From the NCBI GenBank assembly GCA_902537425.1, contig CACBBD010000004.1:1-64000 (forward strand): DNA of 64,000 nt. The letters run 5' to 3'. Positions within the stretch are counted from its first letter, which is position 1. Every line of letters starts with the position of its first letter. Origin of the DNA: an uncultured SAR86 cluster bacterium. GTDB taxonomy: Bacteria > Pseudomonadota > Gammaproteobacteria > Magnimaribacterales > Magnimaribacteraceae. Made by a program: the position numbers and the translations under genes. Below are positions 42,794 to 53,475 of this stretch, piece by piece. The notes under the pieces are model-generated. The model was not told the DNA's origin. It did not search any database and was given only the letters and a program-made list of their open reading frames with translations.

Positions 42794-45041
42794 CCAAGAA
42801 TTAGAACAAAATTTAAATAATGCTTTTAAACTTGCACAAGATCAAAAACATGAATTTGTTACTGTCGAGCATCTTTTGCTTGCGCTATTAGAAAATTCTG
42901 ACGCAATTGCATTATTAACTTCAAACAAAGTAAATATTGAACAACTTCGCGTTGATCTACAAGAATTTATAGGTTCAACAACTCCCAAGATATCAAAAGA
43001 AACTGAAATTGACATCCAACCAACCTTGGGCTTTCAAAGAGTAATACAAAGAGCCGTTTTTCATGTTCAGTCCTCAGGTAAAGACGAAGTTAAAGGCAGT
43101 AATATACTTGTGGCTATCTTTAGTGAGAAAGAGTCACAAAGTGTCTTCCTTTTAGAGCAATTAGGCTTAACTCGACTAGATGCCGTATCGTATTTAAGTC
43201 ATGGAAGAAGCGAAAATACTGATCCTGATAGCGTAGAAACAGGTGAATCTAATGAACCAGAGTCAAACAATGCTCTTGAACAATTTACCACTAACTTAAA
43301 TAAAGAAGCATTAGAAGGGAGAATAGACCCTTTAATAGGTAGAACTTCTGAAATAGAGAGAGTTGTACAAATATTAGCGCGAAGAAGTAAAAATAATCCT
43401 CTATTAGTAGGTGAATCAGGAGTTGGTAAAACAGCTATTGCTGAAGGATTAGCTAAATTAATCACAGAGAATAAAGTTCCAGATTTGATCAAAGATTGTG
43501 TTATCTATTCATTAGATATGGGGGCGCTACTGGCGGGTACAAAATATCGAGGAGATTTTGAAGAAAGATTAAAAGCAGTCTTGAAAGAATTAGAAGATGA
43601 TAGTTCTGCAATATTATTTATTGACGAAATTCATACCATTATAGGTGCGGGAGCTACTTCTGGTGGCGTAATGGATGCCTCCAATCTTCTTAAACCTGCA
43701 TTAGCAAAACGTGGACTTCAATTTGTCGGATCAACTACATACAAAGAATTTAGAGGTATTTTTGAAAAAGATAGAGCGTTATCAAGGAGGTTTCAAAAGG
43801 TAGAGGTGAGTGAACCGACTGTTGATGAGACTTTCAATATATTAAAAGGACTCAAAGATCGCTTTGAAGAACATCACGAAATTAAATACACAGAAGGTTC
43901 TCTGAGGGCAGCAGCCTCTTTGGCTTCAAAGCATATCAATGATAGATTTCTTCCTGATAAGGCAATCGATGTAGTCGACGAAGCTGGCGCTAGACAGAAA
44001 TTAGTTCCTATTTCTAAAAGAAAAAAAACTATTAACGAACTAGACATTGAAAAGATCGTAGCATCCATAGCTAGAATACCGGAAAAAACAGTATCTACAT
44101 CAGATAAGAAATCTTTAGAAAAATTAGAGGAAAATCTCAAACGAGTCATATTTGGTCAGGATATAGCAGTTGAGAGTCTTTCTTCAGCAATAAAGCTTGC
44201 CAGAGCGGGACTGAGAGTAGATGAAAAACCAGTTGGATCATTTTTGTTTTCTGGTCCGACTGGAGTAGGTAAAACAGAGGTTAGTAAACAACTTTCTAAA
44301 ATAATGGGCATTGAATTTGTAAGGTTTGATATGTCCGAATATATGGAAAGACATACGGTCTCGAGGTTGATTGGAGCTCCTCCTGGTTATGTCGGTTATG
44401 ATCAAGGCGGTTTACTCACTGAGTCTGTTAATAAACATCCGCATTCAGTAATACTGTTAGACGAAATAGAGAAAGCTCACCCAGAGGTCTTCAATATTCT
44501 TCTACAAGTAATGGATCATGGAACTTTAACGGATAATAATGGTAGAAAGGCTGATTTTAGGAATACCATTGTGATAATGACAACAAATACTGGTGCTCAA
44601 GATATGAGCAGGGCTAGTATGGGCTTTCAGTCTCAAGATCATACAAGTGATGCTACAGAAATGATTAAGAAGACCTTTTCTCCTGAGTTCAGAAATAGAC
44701 TTGATGGAATCATACAATTTAATCCTTTGCCAACAGAAGTTATTCGTACGGTAGTCGATAAATTTTTAGTTGAACTACAAGTTCAATTAGAGGTTCAAAA
44801 AGTTCAACTCGAAGTCTCCGAAGAAGTTAGAGATTGGTTGCTAGAGAACGGATATGATAAGAATATGGGTGCTAGACCTATGCAGAGACTTATACAAGAT
44901 AGTATAAAAACAGTCCTCGCTGAAGAGATTCTATTTGGCAAATTATCAAAATCTGGTGGTATTGCCTTCGTATCTCTGGAAGATAATGAAATAAAAGTAG
45001 ATTTTAAAGAAACCTCAAAGAAAAAAGAAAAAGTCTCTTGA
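42786..45041 (+). CDS. clpA: ATP-dependent Clp protease ATP-binding subunit ClpA
   Basis: [69 protein letters not shown] at 42786 overlaps the clpS end. Confidence 0.96.
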   Translation: MINQELEQNLNNAFKLAQDQKHEFVTVEHLLLALLENSDAIALLTSNKVNIEQLRVDLQEFIGSTTPKISKETEIDIQPTLGFQRVIQRAVFHVQSSGKDEVKGSNILVAIFSEKESQSVFLLEQLGLTRLDAVSYLSHGRSENTDPDSVETGESNEPESNNALEQFTTNLNKEALEGRIDPLIGRTSEIERVVQILARRSKNNPLLVGESGVGKTAIAEGLAKLITENKVPDLIKDCVIYSLDMGALLAGTKYRGDFEERLKAVLKELEDDSSAILFIDEIHTIIGAGATSGGVMDASNLLKPALAKRGLQFVGSTTYKEFRGIFEKDRALSRRFQKVEVSEPTVDETFNILKGLKDRFEEHHEIKYTEGSLRAAASLASKHINDRFLPDKAIDVVDEAGARQKLVPISKRKKTINELDIEKIVASIARIPEKTVSTSDKKSLEKLEENLKRVIFGQDIAVESLSSAIKLARAGLRVDEKPVGSFLFSGPTGVGKTEVSKQLSKIMGIEFVRFDMSEYMERHTVSRLIGAPPGYVGYDQGGLLTESVNKHPHSVILLDEIEKAHPEVFNILLQVMDHGTLTDNNGRKADFRNTIVIMTTNTGAQDMSRASMGFQSQDHTSDATEMIKKTFSPEFRNRLDGIIQFNPLPTEVIRTVVDKFLVELQVQLEVQKVQLEVSEEVRDWLLENGYDKNMGARPMQRLIQDSIKTVLAEEILFGKLSKSGGIAFVSLEDNEIKVDFKETSKKKEKVS

Positions 45042-46204
45042 TGAGGTTTATCTTAGCTGCATATTTAATTTGTCTTTCATTTCTCTTTTTTGGATCTGAA
45101 AATGAGTTGAGCAGTGATGAAGCTCCAAAGTCAATCCTATTTTGGAATACTGAAGAGAAACTTCTTGGATTCAAAAATATACAACATATCCTTCCAACCA
45201 GACTTATAAACAAAAGTTCTGACCCTTATTCTCTTTCTTACCAACTAATAAATCTCGATTCTCTAACATACAGATATGGGGGTAAGAAATTTACTATAAA
45301 TGATTATATAAATACATTTAAGGTAGCCGGCCTAATTGTAGTGAAGGACGATAAAATCCTTTATGAAAATTATAATTTTGGTAATGATGAAACATCAAAG
45401 TGGATGTCATTTTCAGTAACTAAATCTGTTACATCTATGCTGATCGGTGCGGCAATAAAAGATGGATTTATTAAATCAGTTAATGATCCAATATCCTCTT
45501 ATGTAACTGATTTAAATCAAGGAAATTATTCAAATGTGTCCATAGAAGACGCATTACAAATGTCTTCAGGAATAGATTGGAATGAAGATTATGCCGATTC
45601 AAATTCAGACGTCAACAAAGCTTCCGGATTTAATGATACTAAGCTTTATAGTTACCTAAATAAACTTGAAGTATCAAGCAAACCTGGAACTAAATTTAAC
45701 TATAATACCGCTGAATCCAATGTCATAGGGGGAATTGTAAGAGAAGCAACTGGACAAAATCTTTCTACTTATTTAGAAGAGAAAATATGGCAGCCTTTTG
45801 GAATGGAGTCCGATGCTCATTGGGTATTAGATAGTGATTATTCCCAAGAGCTTGGAGGTTGTTGTATAAATGCAACACTAAGAGATTATGCCCGCATAGG
45901 TCTTTTTGCATTAAAAAATGGTGTCTTACCGGACGGTAGAAATACATTACCCAATGATTGGATGATTAAGTCTACTAAACCATCTCCAGGTTTTAGTTAC
46001 TATGGATACCAGTGGTGGCTAGCCGGATTTGGATATAAATCATATTATGCTGATGGTATTTTTGGACAGTTTATTTGGGTAGATCCAGATTCAAGAACTG
46101 TTATAGCAATGCATAGCGCGAGAGACGTAGCAGCTCTGGATAGATACTCTGGAGGGCATAGACTTAATTTTCTAATTTCTCTAATAGAAGAAATAAATAA
46201 ATAA
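45038..46204 (+). CDS. Serine hydrolase, beta-lactamase/class C family
   Basis: N-terminal signal-like; SVTKSVTSMLIGAAIKDG (SxxK) and YNTAESN (YxN-like). Confidence 0.9.
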   Translation: MMRFILAAYLICLSFLFFGSENELSSDEAPKSILFWNTEEKLLGFKNIQHILPTRLINKSSDPYSLSYQLINLDSLTYRYGGKKFTINDYINTFKVAGLIVVKDDKILYENYNFGNDETSKWMSFSVTKSVTSMLIGAAIKDGFIKSVNDPISSYVTDLNQGNYSNVSIEDALQMSSGIDWNEDYADSNSDVNKASGFNDTKLYSYLNKLEVSSKPGTKFNYNTAESNVIGGIVREATGQNLSTYLEEKIWQPFGMESDAHWVLDSDYSQELGGCCINATLRDYARIGLFALKNGVLPDGRNTLPNDWMIKSTKPSPGFSYYGYQWWLAGFGYKSYYADGIFGQFIWVDPDSRTVIAMHSARDVAALDRYSGGHRLNFLISLIEEINK

Positions 46205-46205
46205 T

Positions 46206-46424
46206 TTATCTTTCTCTAAAAATAATTCTTCCTTTGGATAGATCATAAGGGGTTATTTCCACTTTTACCTTATCGCCTGTAAGAATTCGAATATAGTGTT
46301 TACGCATTTTCCCAGATATGTGAGCAGTCACGACATGATCATTATCTAATTTAACTCTAAAGGTAGTATTAGGAAGGGTTTCTATAACCTCTCCATCCAT
46401 TTCTATTAAATCTTGTTTTGCCAT
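46206..46424 (-). CDS. infA: Translation initiation factor IF-1
   Basis: [72 protein letters not shown]. Confidence 0.97.
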   Translation of the reverse strand: MAKQDLIEMDGEVIETLPNTTFRVKLDNDHVVTAHISGKMRKHYIRILTGDKVKVEITPYDLSKGRIIFRER

Positions 46425-46469
46425 ATATAATACATTTTCTAACAGATAGCTTAATTACTAAAGCAAAAG

Positions 46470-46580
46470 ATGAAAGAAAAAGAATTTAAATTTAAAACGC
46501 TACTACTTTGTTTGGCATTAATTACCATTTTTATAGCTTTAGCTGCATATGTTTTGGATAAATATATCCTAGTCTATTGA
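46470..46580 (+). CDS. Putative small single-TM protein (36 aa)
   Basis: MKEKEFKFKTLLLCLALITIFIALAAYVLDKYILVY between divergent infA and the CoA-transferase 3' end; charged N-terminus plus one TM helix. No clear SD. Confidence 0.35.
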   Translation: MKEKEFKFKTLLLCLALITIFIALAAYVLDKYILVY

Positions 46581-47777
46581 TTGGATGATTTTTTCCTTCT
46601 CAAGACTCTCAATTTCATCATCTTGATATTTTGACCAATTTTTTAATATTTCTCTTGTGTTGGTCCCTAAGTGTGGTGGGGAAGAGTAGGATTCCTCATT
46701 TGTATAAGACATTTTAACTGGGTTGCCAGGCATTTTAACAAAACCGCCATCAGGATGTTCAACCTCAACTATCATATTTCTGTGTTTAACTTGCTCATCA
46801 TTTAATGCATCACTGAATTTATTGATCGGTGCACAGGGAACTTTCTCTTTATTTAACTTATCAATCCAATAATCTGATGTTTGAGTGGAAAGTACCTTGT
46901 TAAGCTCATTTTCAATAAAAGCTTGATTTTTAAGCCTGCCGATAGAGGAATCAAATTTGGAATCATCCAAAGAGCCAACATTCACCACTGATTTGAGGGA
47001 TTGCCAGAATTCATCTGTTATAACTGCTATCACGACAAAACCATCACTAGTTGTAAAGCTGTTGTAAGGTACATGAACAAAGTGAGCATTTCCAATTGGT
47101 TCAGGATCTATGCCTGACAAAGTTTGCATAGTAGCCATGTAAGTTAGAAGTGATATTTGAACATCAAGTAAAGACAAGTCTATATGTTGTCCTTTTTGTG
47201 TTTTTTCTCTTGAATATAGTGCTGAGAGGATTCCGATAACACTATATAGTCCAGATCCTAAATCTCCAATTGGTATTCCAGCCCTTGTGGGCGACTTTGC
47301 ATCTTTTCCTGTAATTGACATACCACCACTATAGGCCTGAACAATTTGGTCATATGCAGGTCTGGTAGAATGCGGACCAGTTTCACCAAACCCAGTGATA
47401 GAACAAGTAATTATCTTTGGGTTTATTGAAGACAAATTTTCGAAGTCAATTTTTAACTTAGTTACCACTCCGGCACTAAAGTTATTGAGAACTACATCAG
47501 CGGATCTTACAAGATCATAAAAAACTTCCAGACCTTTTTTGTTTTTAAGATCAATAGAGACGCTTTTCTTATTTCTATTTAAAGTTAGGAAATAAGCTCC
47601 AAAGTTTTTGAAAGAATAATTTGGATCATTTTTTAATAATCCTCTAGTCATTTCTCCGCTTCCTAAGGGTTCAACTTTAACAACTTCTGCTCCTAAATCT
47701 GCTAAAACCATTCCAGCATAGGGTCCAGCTAACATATGCGTCAGATCGATTACTTTTACCCCATTTAATGGCTTCAT
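46569..47777 (-). CDS. CaiB/BaiF CoA-transferase family protein
   Basis: LNGVKVIDLTHMLAGPYAGMVLADLGAEVVKVEPLGSGEMTRG, GFGETGPHSTRPAYDQIVQAYSGGMS. Confidence 0.93.
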   Translation of the reverse strand: MKPLNGVKVIDLTHMLAGPYAGMVLADLGAEVVKVEPLGSGEMTRGLLKNDPNYSFKNFGAYFLTLNRNKKSVSIDLKNKKGLEVFYDLVRSADVVLNNFSAGVVTKLKIDFENLSSINPKIITCSITGFGETGPHSTRPAYDQIVQAYSGGMSITGKDAKSPTRAGIPIGDLGSGLYSVIGILSALYSREKTQKGQHIDLSLLDVQISLLTYMATMQTLSGIDPEPIGNAHFVHVPYNSFTTSDGFVVIAVITDEFWQSLKSVVNVGSLDDSKFDSSIGRLKNQAFIENELNKVLSTQTSDYWIDKLNKEKVPCAPINKFSDALNDEQVKHRNMIVEVEHPDGGFVKMPGNPVKMSYTNEESYSSPPHLGTNTREILKNWSKYQDDEIESLEKEKIIQSID

Positions 47778-47854
47778 AAGTGAGATTGTACTACAGAGTT
47801 CAGAAGCTCAATGACTCATCTTGAATGTATAGGTCAGTTTGTTATATTAGCTTT

Positions 47855-49522
47855 ATGAAGTTAAAAAACCTTTTACCTATTCTCTTTGTAGTTTACTCAT
47901 GTTCTCAAGATAGTTCGATTGATCGAAATGATTTAATAGAAAAAGCTGGTGCACCATTACTAAATGGACTTGGATCTCATTCTTTTACCATTTCCTCTAA
48001 AGTCGAAGGGGTACAGGACTATTTTAATCAGGGTCTTATAATGGCGTATGCTTTCAATCATGCCGAATCTATTCGAAGCTTCAAAGCTGCTCAAAAATTA
48101 GATCCTAATTGTGCAATTTGTTTCTGGGGAGAAGCTCTGGCCTTAGGTCCAAATATTAATGTTACAAGTGATGGCAAGGCAATAATGAGCCCTCAAGACC
48201 GACTTGATGCTTTTGAGAGAATGAATAAAGCCATAGCTCTAATAGAATTTGCTTCACCGAAAGAAAAGGACTTCATTTTGACTTTAAAATCGAGATATAA
48301 CGGGGATGTGAATTCCTCAAGAGTGCCACTTGATATTGCTTATGCTGAAGCAATGGAGGGACTTTCGTCTAAATATCCCGATGACACGGATGCAGCATCG
48401 TTATATGCTGAGGCTTTGATGAATACAATGCCTTGGAACTATTGGGCAGAAGATGGTAATCCCAAACCAGACACAATAAAAGTTATTAATACTATCGAAT
48501 CAGTTCTTGATAAGGATCCAAATCATCCTTTGGCAATTCATCTTTATATACATGCTGTAGAAGCATCAAGTGATCCTGGTAGGGCAGAAGAAGCCGCTGA
48601 TAGGTTAGCCGATTTGGTTCCTGGAGCTGGACATTTAGTACACATGCCATCTCATATCTACTGGAGAGTGGGAAGATATGAAGACGCATCATTAGCTAAC
48701 ATAGCAGCAGCAAAGGTTGATGAGGAGTATATTGCTCAATGTAATGCTCAAGGTTTTTATCCGGCCTTATATTATCCTCATAATGTCCATTTCCTTTGGG
48801 CCGCATCAACAATGGAAGGTATGAGCGACTTGTCTATTGAATCAGCAATAAAGGTATCAAATTATGTTTCGCCAGAGCAAATTAGAAATATACCTTTTTT
48901 AGAATTCTTTCACACAATACCTTTATTGTCTTATGTGCGATTTGCAAAGTGGGATAAAGTTTTTTCTTATGAAAGACCAGATGATGATTTCAAATTTTCC
49001 AATTCTATTTTCAACTATGCTTTGTCTGTTGCACATGCTGCTAGCGGAAACTCACTTGAGGCAAATAGATATCAAAGCATGATATTAAATGATATTGAGT
49101 CTGAAGAAGTAAACGCCATGGTAATGGCAGGTCACCCAACAAAATCATTAATGAAAATAGCTTCTTTACTTGCTTCAGGATCGATTGATATGTATTCCAG
49201 TAAATATAGTGAGGCTATAACTTCTTTTAAAGAAGCTGTAACAATTCAAGATACTCTTCCATATACAGAACCTCCATTTTGGTATTATCCAACCCGTCAA
49301 ACTTTAGGTCATGCACTTTTAATGAATAATTCATTTGAGGAAGCAGCGTTAGTTTTTGAAAAAGATTTGAAAGATTATCCTAGAAATGGATGGTCTTACT
49401 TCGGACTACATCTCGCGCAAAATAAATTAAATAATCAAGAAGAGTCTATTGAAGCTCTCAATAAGTTTAAGGAAATATGGGGCAGGGCGGATATTTCAAT
49501 TAATTCTTCCATAGTTTATTGA
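47855..49522 (+). CDS. TPR-repeat lipoprotein of unknown function
   Basis: Lipobox-like MKLKNLLPILFVVYSCSQ from ATG 47855; AYAFNHAESIRSFKAAQKLDPNCAICFWGEALALGPNIN. Confidence 0.8.
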   Translation: MKLKNLLPILFVVYSCSQDSSIDRNDLIEKAGAPLLNGLGSHSFTISSKVEGVQDYFNQGLIMAYAFNHAESIRSFKAAQKLDPNCAICFWGEALALGPNINVTSDGKAIMSPQDRLDAFERMNKAIALIEFASPKEKDFILTLKSRYNGDVNSSRVPLDIAYAEAMEGLSSKYPDDTDAASLYAEALMNTMPWNYWAEDGNPKPDTIKVINTIESVLDKDPNHPLAIHLYIHAVEASSDPGRAEEAADRLADLVPGAGHLVHMPSHIYWRVGRYEDASLANIAAAKVDEEYIAQCNAQGFYPALYYPHNVHFLWAASTMEGMSDLSIESAIKVSNYVSPEQIRNIPFLEFFHTIPLLSYVRFAKWDKVFSYERPDDDFKFSNSIFNYALSVAHAASGNSLEANRYQSMILNDIESEEVNAMVMAGHPTKSLMKIASLLASGSIDMYSSKYSEAITSFKEAVTIQDTLPYTEPPFWYYPTRQTLGHALLMNNSFEEAALVFEKDLKDYPRNGWSYFGLHLAQNKLNNQEESIEALNKFKEIWGRADISINSSIVY

Positions 49523-49542
49523 TCTCCTTTCCCATAAAAATA

Positions 49543-49567
49543 CACAGTACTGTGACTTTAATGTAAT
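49543..49567 (+). promoter_or_regulatory. Possible Pho-box-like or palindromic operator upstream of phoD-like gene
   Basis: CTGTGAC-TTTA-ATGTAAT (49550-49567) has 7-4-7 Pho-box spacing with 5/7 matches per half; overlaps the perfect palindrome CACAGTACTGTG (49543-49554). Confidence 0.3.
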
Positions 49568-49590
49568 AGATATTTGGTAGTGTTCCATTT

Positions 49591-51171
49591 ATGAACAGAA
49601 GATTGTTTTTTAAAGCTCTAGTACTGACAATTGCTTCTTTTTCTTTCAAGATATTTCCTTCAATAAAAAAAGAACCAATATCATTCGATTTCGGAGTTGC
49701 AAGTGGTGATCCTACCAACACACATGTGATTTTATGGACAAAATTAACTACTCCTAGCTCTACAAATCAAGAGGTAAATTGGGAAGTCTCATCCGATAAA
49801 GATTTCTTAAATATAATTGTCAATGGATCATATATCTCAGAAAAAGAAAATAATTTCATAGTAAAGATAGATGCTCAGATTCCAATAGAAGTTAATGCAA
49901 AGAAATTATTTTATAGATTTGAATCAGGAGGAATCTATTCAGAAACAGGTACAACTTTTACATTACCAGTAAAAAATCCAAATAAATTCAACATAGCTTT
50001 TTGCAGCTGTTCTAATTATCCATCAGGATATTTCAATGCATATAAAGAAATGGCAAGAGATGCCGATATAGATTTAGTTTTACATTTAGGTGATTACATA
50101 TATGAATATAGTAGAGAGGGCTATGCGTCGTCTGATGCCAAGAAAATGGGAAGAGAAGTTAATCCATCAAATGAAATCGTAACATTAGATGATTATCGCA
50201 AAAGATATGCTACTTATAGAAGCGATAAGGATCTTCAACTCCTACATAAATCAAAACCCATGATTGTTGTATGGGATGATCATGAGATAACTAATGATAC
50301 GTGGAAGTTAGGAGCACAAAACCATTCGCAAGATGAAGGCTCATTTGATGACAGAAAAAAAAATGCAATACGTGCGTACTATGAATGGATGCCTATCCGT
50401 GAGGTTAAGGAAAGAGAAAAAATATGGCGTAGTTTTTCAGTAGGTAATTTAATAAATTTAATGATGCTGGATACGAGGCTTTACGGAAGAGAAAGGCAAT
50501 TAGAGATTGGAACATATTTTAATAATAATAAATTAAATAAAGAAGAGTTTAAAAAAGACCTACTAAAGCCTAGAGCTTTACTTGGTAAGGAGCAATTAGA
50601 ATGGGTTAGAAATAAAGTTGATAAGAAATATAGATGGTCAATATTCGGACAACAACTTTTAATTGGACCAAAATATTTACCTAAAATATTTAAAAATAAA
50701 GAAATTTCAAATGATAGTTCGTATTACGCAAGTGAATTAGCAGGAGAAGAACTACCGTTTAATACTGACCAGTGGGATGGATATCCAAGAGAAAGGGAAG
50801 AGTTTTATAAAAATATATCAAATTCAGAATCTAACTTAATATTAGCAGGTGATTCTCATAATTCTTGGTTTTCGAATTTATACGATAAAAATAATGAATT
50901 TGTTGGAATAGAGATAGGAGCACCCGCAATATCATCACCTAGTTTTGGTGATACTTTTAAAGATAAAACTGGAATCATTGAATATGAATTTATAAAGGAT
51001 AATAAGGATTTAGTATGGGTGAACGGCAGAAACCAAGGATATGTTTCATTGACCATTACAGAATTAGATGTAGAGGTCCAATTCAAATATGTTTCTACTG
51101 TTAAATCTAAAGAATATGAAGTACTTGAACCAGACATATTCAGGGTAGAGCACAATAAACCTTATACGTGA
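49591..51171 (+). CDS. PhoD-like alkaline phosphatase/phosphodiesterase, probable Tat substrate
   Basis: NRRLFFKAL twin-arginine N-terminus; FDFGVASGDPTNTHVILWTKL, LHLGDYIYEY, VVWDDHEITNDTW. Confidence 0.9.
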   Translation: MNRRLFFKALVLTIASFSFKIFPSIKKEPISFDFGVASGDPTNTHVILWTKLTTPSSTNQEVNWEVSSDKDFLNIIVNGSYISEKENNFIVKIDAQIPIEVNAKKLFYRFESGGIYSETGTTFTLPVKNPNKFNIAFCSCSNYPSGYFNAYKEMARDADIDLVLHLGDYIYEYSREGYASSDAKKMGREVNPSNEIVTLDDYRKRYATYRSDKDLQLLHKSKPMIVVWDDHEITNDTWKLGAQNHSQDEGSFDDRKKNAIRAYYEWMPIREVKEREKIWRSFSVGNLINLMMLDTRLYGRERQLEIGTYFNNNKLNKEEFKKDLLKPRALLGKEQLEWVRNKVDKKYRWSIFGQQLLIGPKYLPKIFKNKEISNDSSYYASELAGEELPFNTDQWDGYPREREEFYKNISNSESNLILAGDSHNSWFSNLYDKNNEFVGIEIGAPAISSPSFGDTFKDKTGIIEYEFIKDNKDLVWVNGRNQGYVSLTITELDVEVQFKYVSTVKSKEYEVLEPDIFRVEHNKPYT

Positions 51172-51211
51172 TAATAACTTTTGAAGAACTCGCGGGTAAT
51201 ATTTAATTTAA

Positions 51212-51227
51212 CATAATATATATTATG
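51212..51227. repeat. 16-bp perfect AT-rich palindrome in the 51172-51362 intergenic region
   Basis: CATAATATATATTATG, followed by a near-palindrome TATTATGCGCATATATAATA. Confidence 0.4.
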
Positions 51228-51362
51228 CGCATATATAATAACCTAATATAGTGTTTTTAGATTTTATATCACCCATATCTAGTATCAGACCAGCTATACA
51301 AAAAATATGACTTCTATTGCAATTATTGGAAGATGTTATAAATTATAGAAAGGTTTTAATTA

Positions 51363-51920
51363 ATGAGGAAACAAATGAAAAATAAAATAAAGACAATTTA
51401 TCTGATTATTTCTCTCTTATTTTCATTTTCTCTTTCTGCAGATGAAGTAGTAAAGATAGGTGATGTTGAAATGGCATCTGAGAAAAAAAGTGCAGCTTTT
51501 GAGCAAGTTAAGAAGAAGCTAGGTAAATGGGAAGGAACGATGATCCAGGGGCTTAATGGAACTGTTATAAACGTATCCTATGAATTTGCCCTTACTTCTG
51601 GAGGTAATACTATTACTGAGACTCTTATTGAAGACGGAGTTCAAATGCTAACGACATACAGTGATGACGATGGAGATCTGGTTATAAGGCATTATTGTGG
51701 CTTAGGAACTGAACCAGTTTTTGCAGTTGAAAGTCTATCTGCAGATACTATGATTTTTAAACTGGACAAATCTAAGGTGGATTTACATTCCGAACATGAA
51801 AGTTTTGTTACAGGAATGAAATGGGTTATGAATAATAATGATTCAATAACCTTTCAGAATACAGTTATGTTAGATGGGTCACCAACTACAAATATAGCTG
51901 AATTAAAAAGAGTTTATTAA
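51363..51920 (+). CDS. Secreted hypothetical protein
   Basis: Signal peptide-like MKNKIKTIYLIISLLFSFSLSADE; KKKLGKWEGTMIQGLNG resembles DUF1579-like folds only weakly. Confidence 0.75.
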   Translation: MRKQMKNKIKTIYLIISLLFSFSLSADEVVKIGDVEMASEKKSAAFEQVKKKLGKWEGTMIQGLNGTVINVSYEFALTSGGNTITETLIEDGVQMLTTYSDDDGDLVIRHYCGLGTEPVFAVESLSADTMIFKLDKSKVDLHSEHESFVTGMKWVMNNNDSITFQNTVMLDGSPTTNIAELKRVY

Positions 51921-51928
51921 TTTTCTCT

Positions 51929-52696
51929 ATGAGATTAGAAAATAAAAATGCCATCATTACAGGAGCAACTGGAGGCATAGGTACTGCAACCGTATCAAAA
52001 TATTTGGACGAGGGAGCCAATGTAATGATGGTTGGTCGAAGCGAGGATAAACTTGTTGAAGTATATGATCAGTTAGGTAAACCTAATAATGCTGCTTATT
52101 GTGTTGCTGAATCAACAGATGAAATAGCTATTAAGGATTCGATACAAAAAACTAGTGATACCTTTGGCTCTGTTGATATCGTAATTGCAAATGCCGGAAC
52201 TGAAGGGGTTGTGCAACCTTTGGTTGATTATTCAGTGGAAGATTTTAATCATACACTGGTCGTCAATGTCACAGGTGTCTGGCTTTATTTTAAATACGCC
52301 ATACCTTATATGGAAAATCAAGGCTATGGTTCTATAGTAGCAGTTGCTTCTGGTGCAGGCGTCGTAGGCTTTCCCGGTTTATGCCCCTACTCTGCTAGTA
52401 AACATGCTGTCTGTGGAATGGTTAAAACCGCCTGTCTAGAATACGGAGAGAAAGGTATTAGATTTAATGCTCTAGCCCCAGGTCCCATTGACAACAGAAT
52501 GATGGAATCATTGGGCACTCAATCCCAACCAGACGATCCATCTAATTTCAGAGAAAACGTAACTGCCAATATACCTTCAGGTAGATATGGTACCAATGAA
52601 GAAATGGCCAATTTGGCTCTTTTTCTAGGTTCAGATGAATCTTCATACTGTAATGGTGGTGTATATTTAGCAGACGGAGGTTTTACAGCAGCATAA
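51929..52696 (+). CDS. SDR family oxidoreductase
   Basis: NAIITGATGGIGTATVSKYLDEGANVMMVGR, NAG, YSASKHAV, ADGGFTAA. Confidence 0.93.
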   Translation: MRLENKNAIITGATGGIGTATVSKYLDEGANVMMVGRSEDKLVEVYDQLGKPNNAAYCVAESTDEIAIKDSIQKTSDTFGSVDIVIANAGTEGVVQPLVDYSVEDFNHTLVVNVTGVWLYFKYAIPYMENQGYGSIVAVASGAGVVGFPGLCPYSASKHAVCGMVKTACLEYGEKGIRFNALAPGPIDNRMMESLGTQSQPDDPSNFRENVTANIPSGRYGTNEEMANLALFLGSDESSYCNGGVYLADGGFTAA

Positions 52697-52701
52697 AAAA
52701 A

Positions 52702-52724
52702 GGCTCCGCTTTGGAGCCTTTTTT
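52702..52724. terminator. Bidirectional intrinsic terminator
   Basis: AAAAAAAGGCTCCGCTTTGGAGCCTTTTTT between convergent genes; perfect stem GGCTCC/GGAGCC. Confidence 0.9.
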
Positions 52725-52735
52725 ATTTTTCCTTT

Positions 52736-53467
52736 CTATTGATTAAAAGTCTCGGGTGTATTGTTCCATGTACTTAAAACTAGAACCAACGAATTTCCAA
52801 GGAAGGTAGTCCCCTCTCTTGCATCACTTAAGTAATCTACAAAAGCATCAGAAGTAGTAGTTATTTCATACCAGCTTTCTAAATCCTTTACATCTTTAAA
52901 TTGAACTATTAAGGCAGAATTGGTATCTGATTCTCCACAGTAGTTACATTGATGCATAGACACTAATCCTGGGAACTTCTTCCCATCATCAGTTGCTATA
53001 AATTTATTTAAAGCCTCAATCACAGTTCTTGTGTCTGTTGTTTGCATTGGTACATATTCAACATAAGGATAATCTTGGGGATTTTCCTCTGGTTGCCAAT
53101 TGGCAATTTGAATAAATGACATGTCTCTAACAACATCAGCACTGTCATTAAGGGTATCAAACCATTTTTCTCTAATAGATGTAGCTTCTGGAGACCAAAA
53201 TACGGCTCCCCACTCATTGGATGCTACCATAGACGGAAAAAGATTGACTATTGCGTGAGTTGCTGGATTGGCACCATTATTTAAATGCCAGTTTAGTTCT
53301 ACTGAGCCTGGATACATCTTTCCTACAGGCGAGTTCATCAGTTCATCTAAACCCTGTTGCAGTTGTTCATATTTACCTGGCTTAATTTCAATTTCTAAAG
53401 CCGTCCAAGTAGGTAAAGCAAATATATTTAAACTCAGAAATAAGGTTATTAGTGATAAAAATTTCAT
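52736..53467 (-). CDS. Secreted protein with two tandem dimeric alpha/beta-barrel-like halves
   Basis: Signal-like MKFLSLITLFLSLNIFA from ATG 53467; two halves with PGKYEQL... and ...IEALNKFIATDDGKKFPGLVS. Related in layout to the next gene. Confidence 0.6.
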   Translation of the reverse strand: MKFLSLITLFLSLNIFALPTWTALEIEIKPGKYEQLQQGLDELMNSPVGKMYPGSVELNWHLNNGANPATHAIVNLFPSMVASNEWGAVFWSPEATSIREKWFDTLNDSADVVRDMSFIQIANWQPEENPQDYPYVEYVPMQTTDTRTVIEALNKFIATDDGKKFPGLVSMHQCNYCGESDTNSALIVQFKDVKDLESWYEITTTSDAFVDYLSDAREGTTFLGNSLVLVLSTWNNTPETFNQ

Positions 53468-53475
53468 ATGATCTC

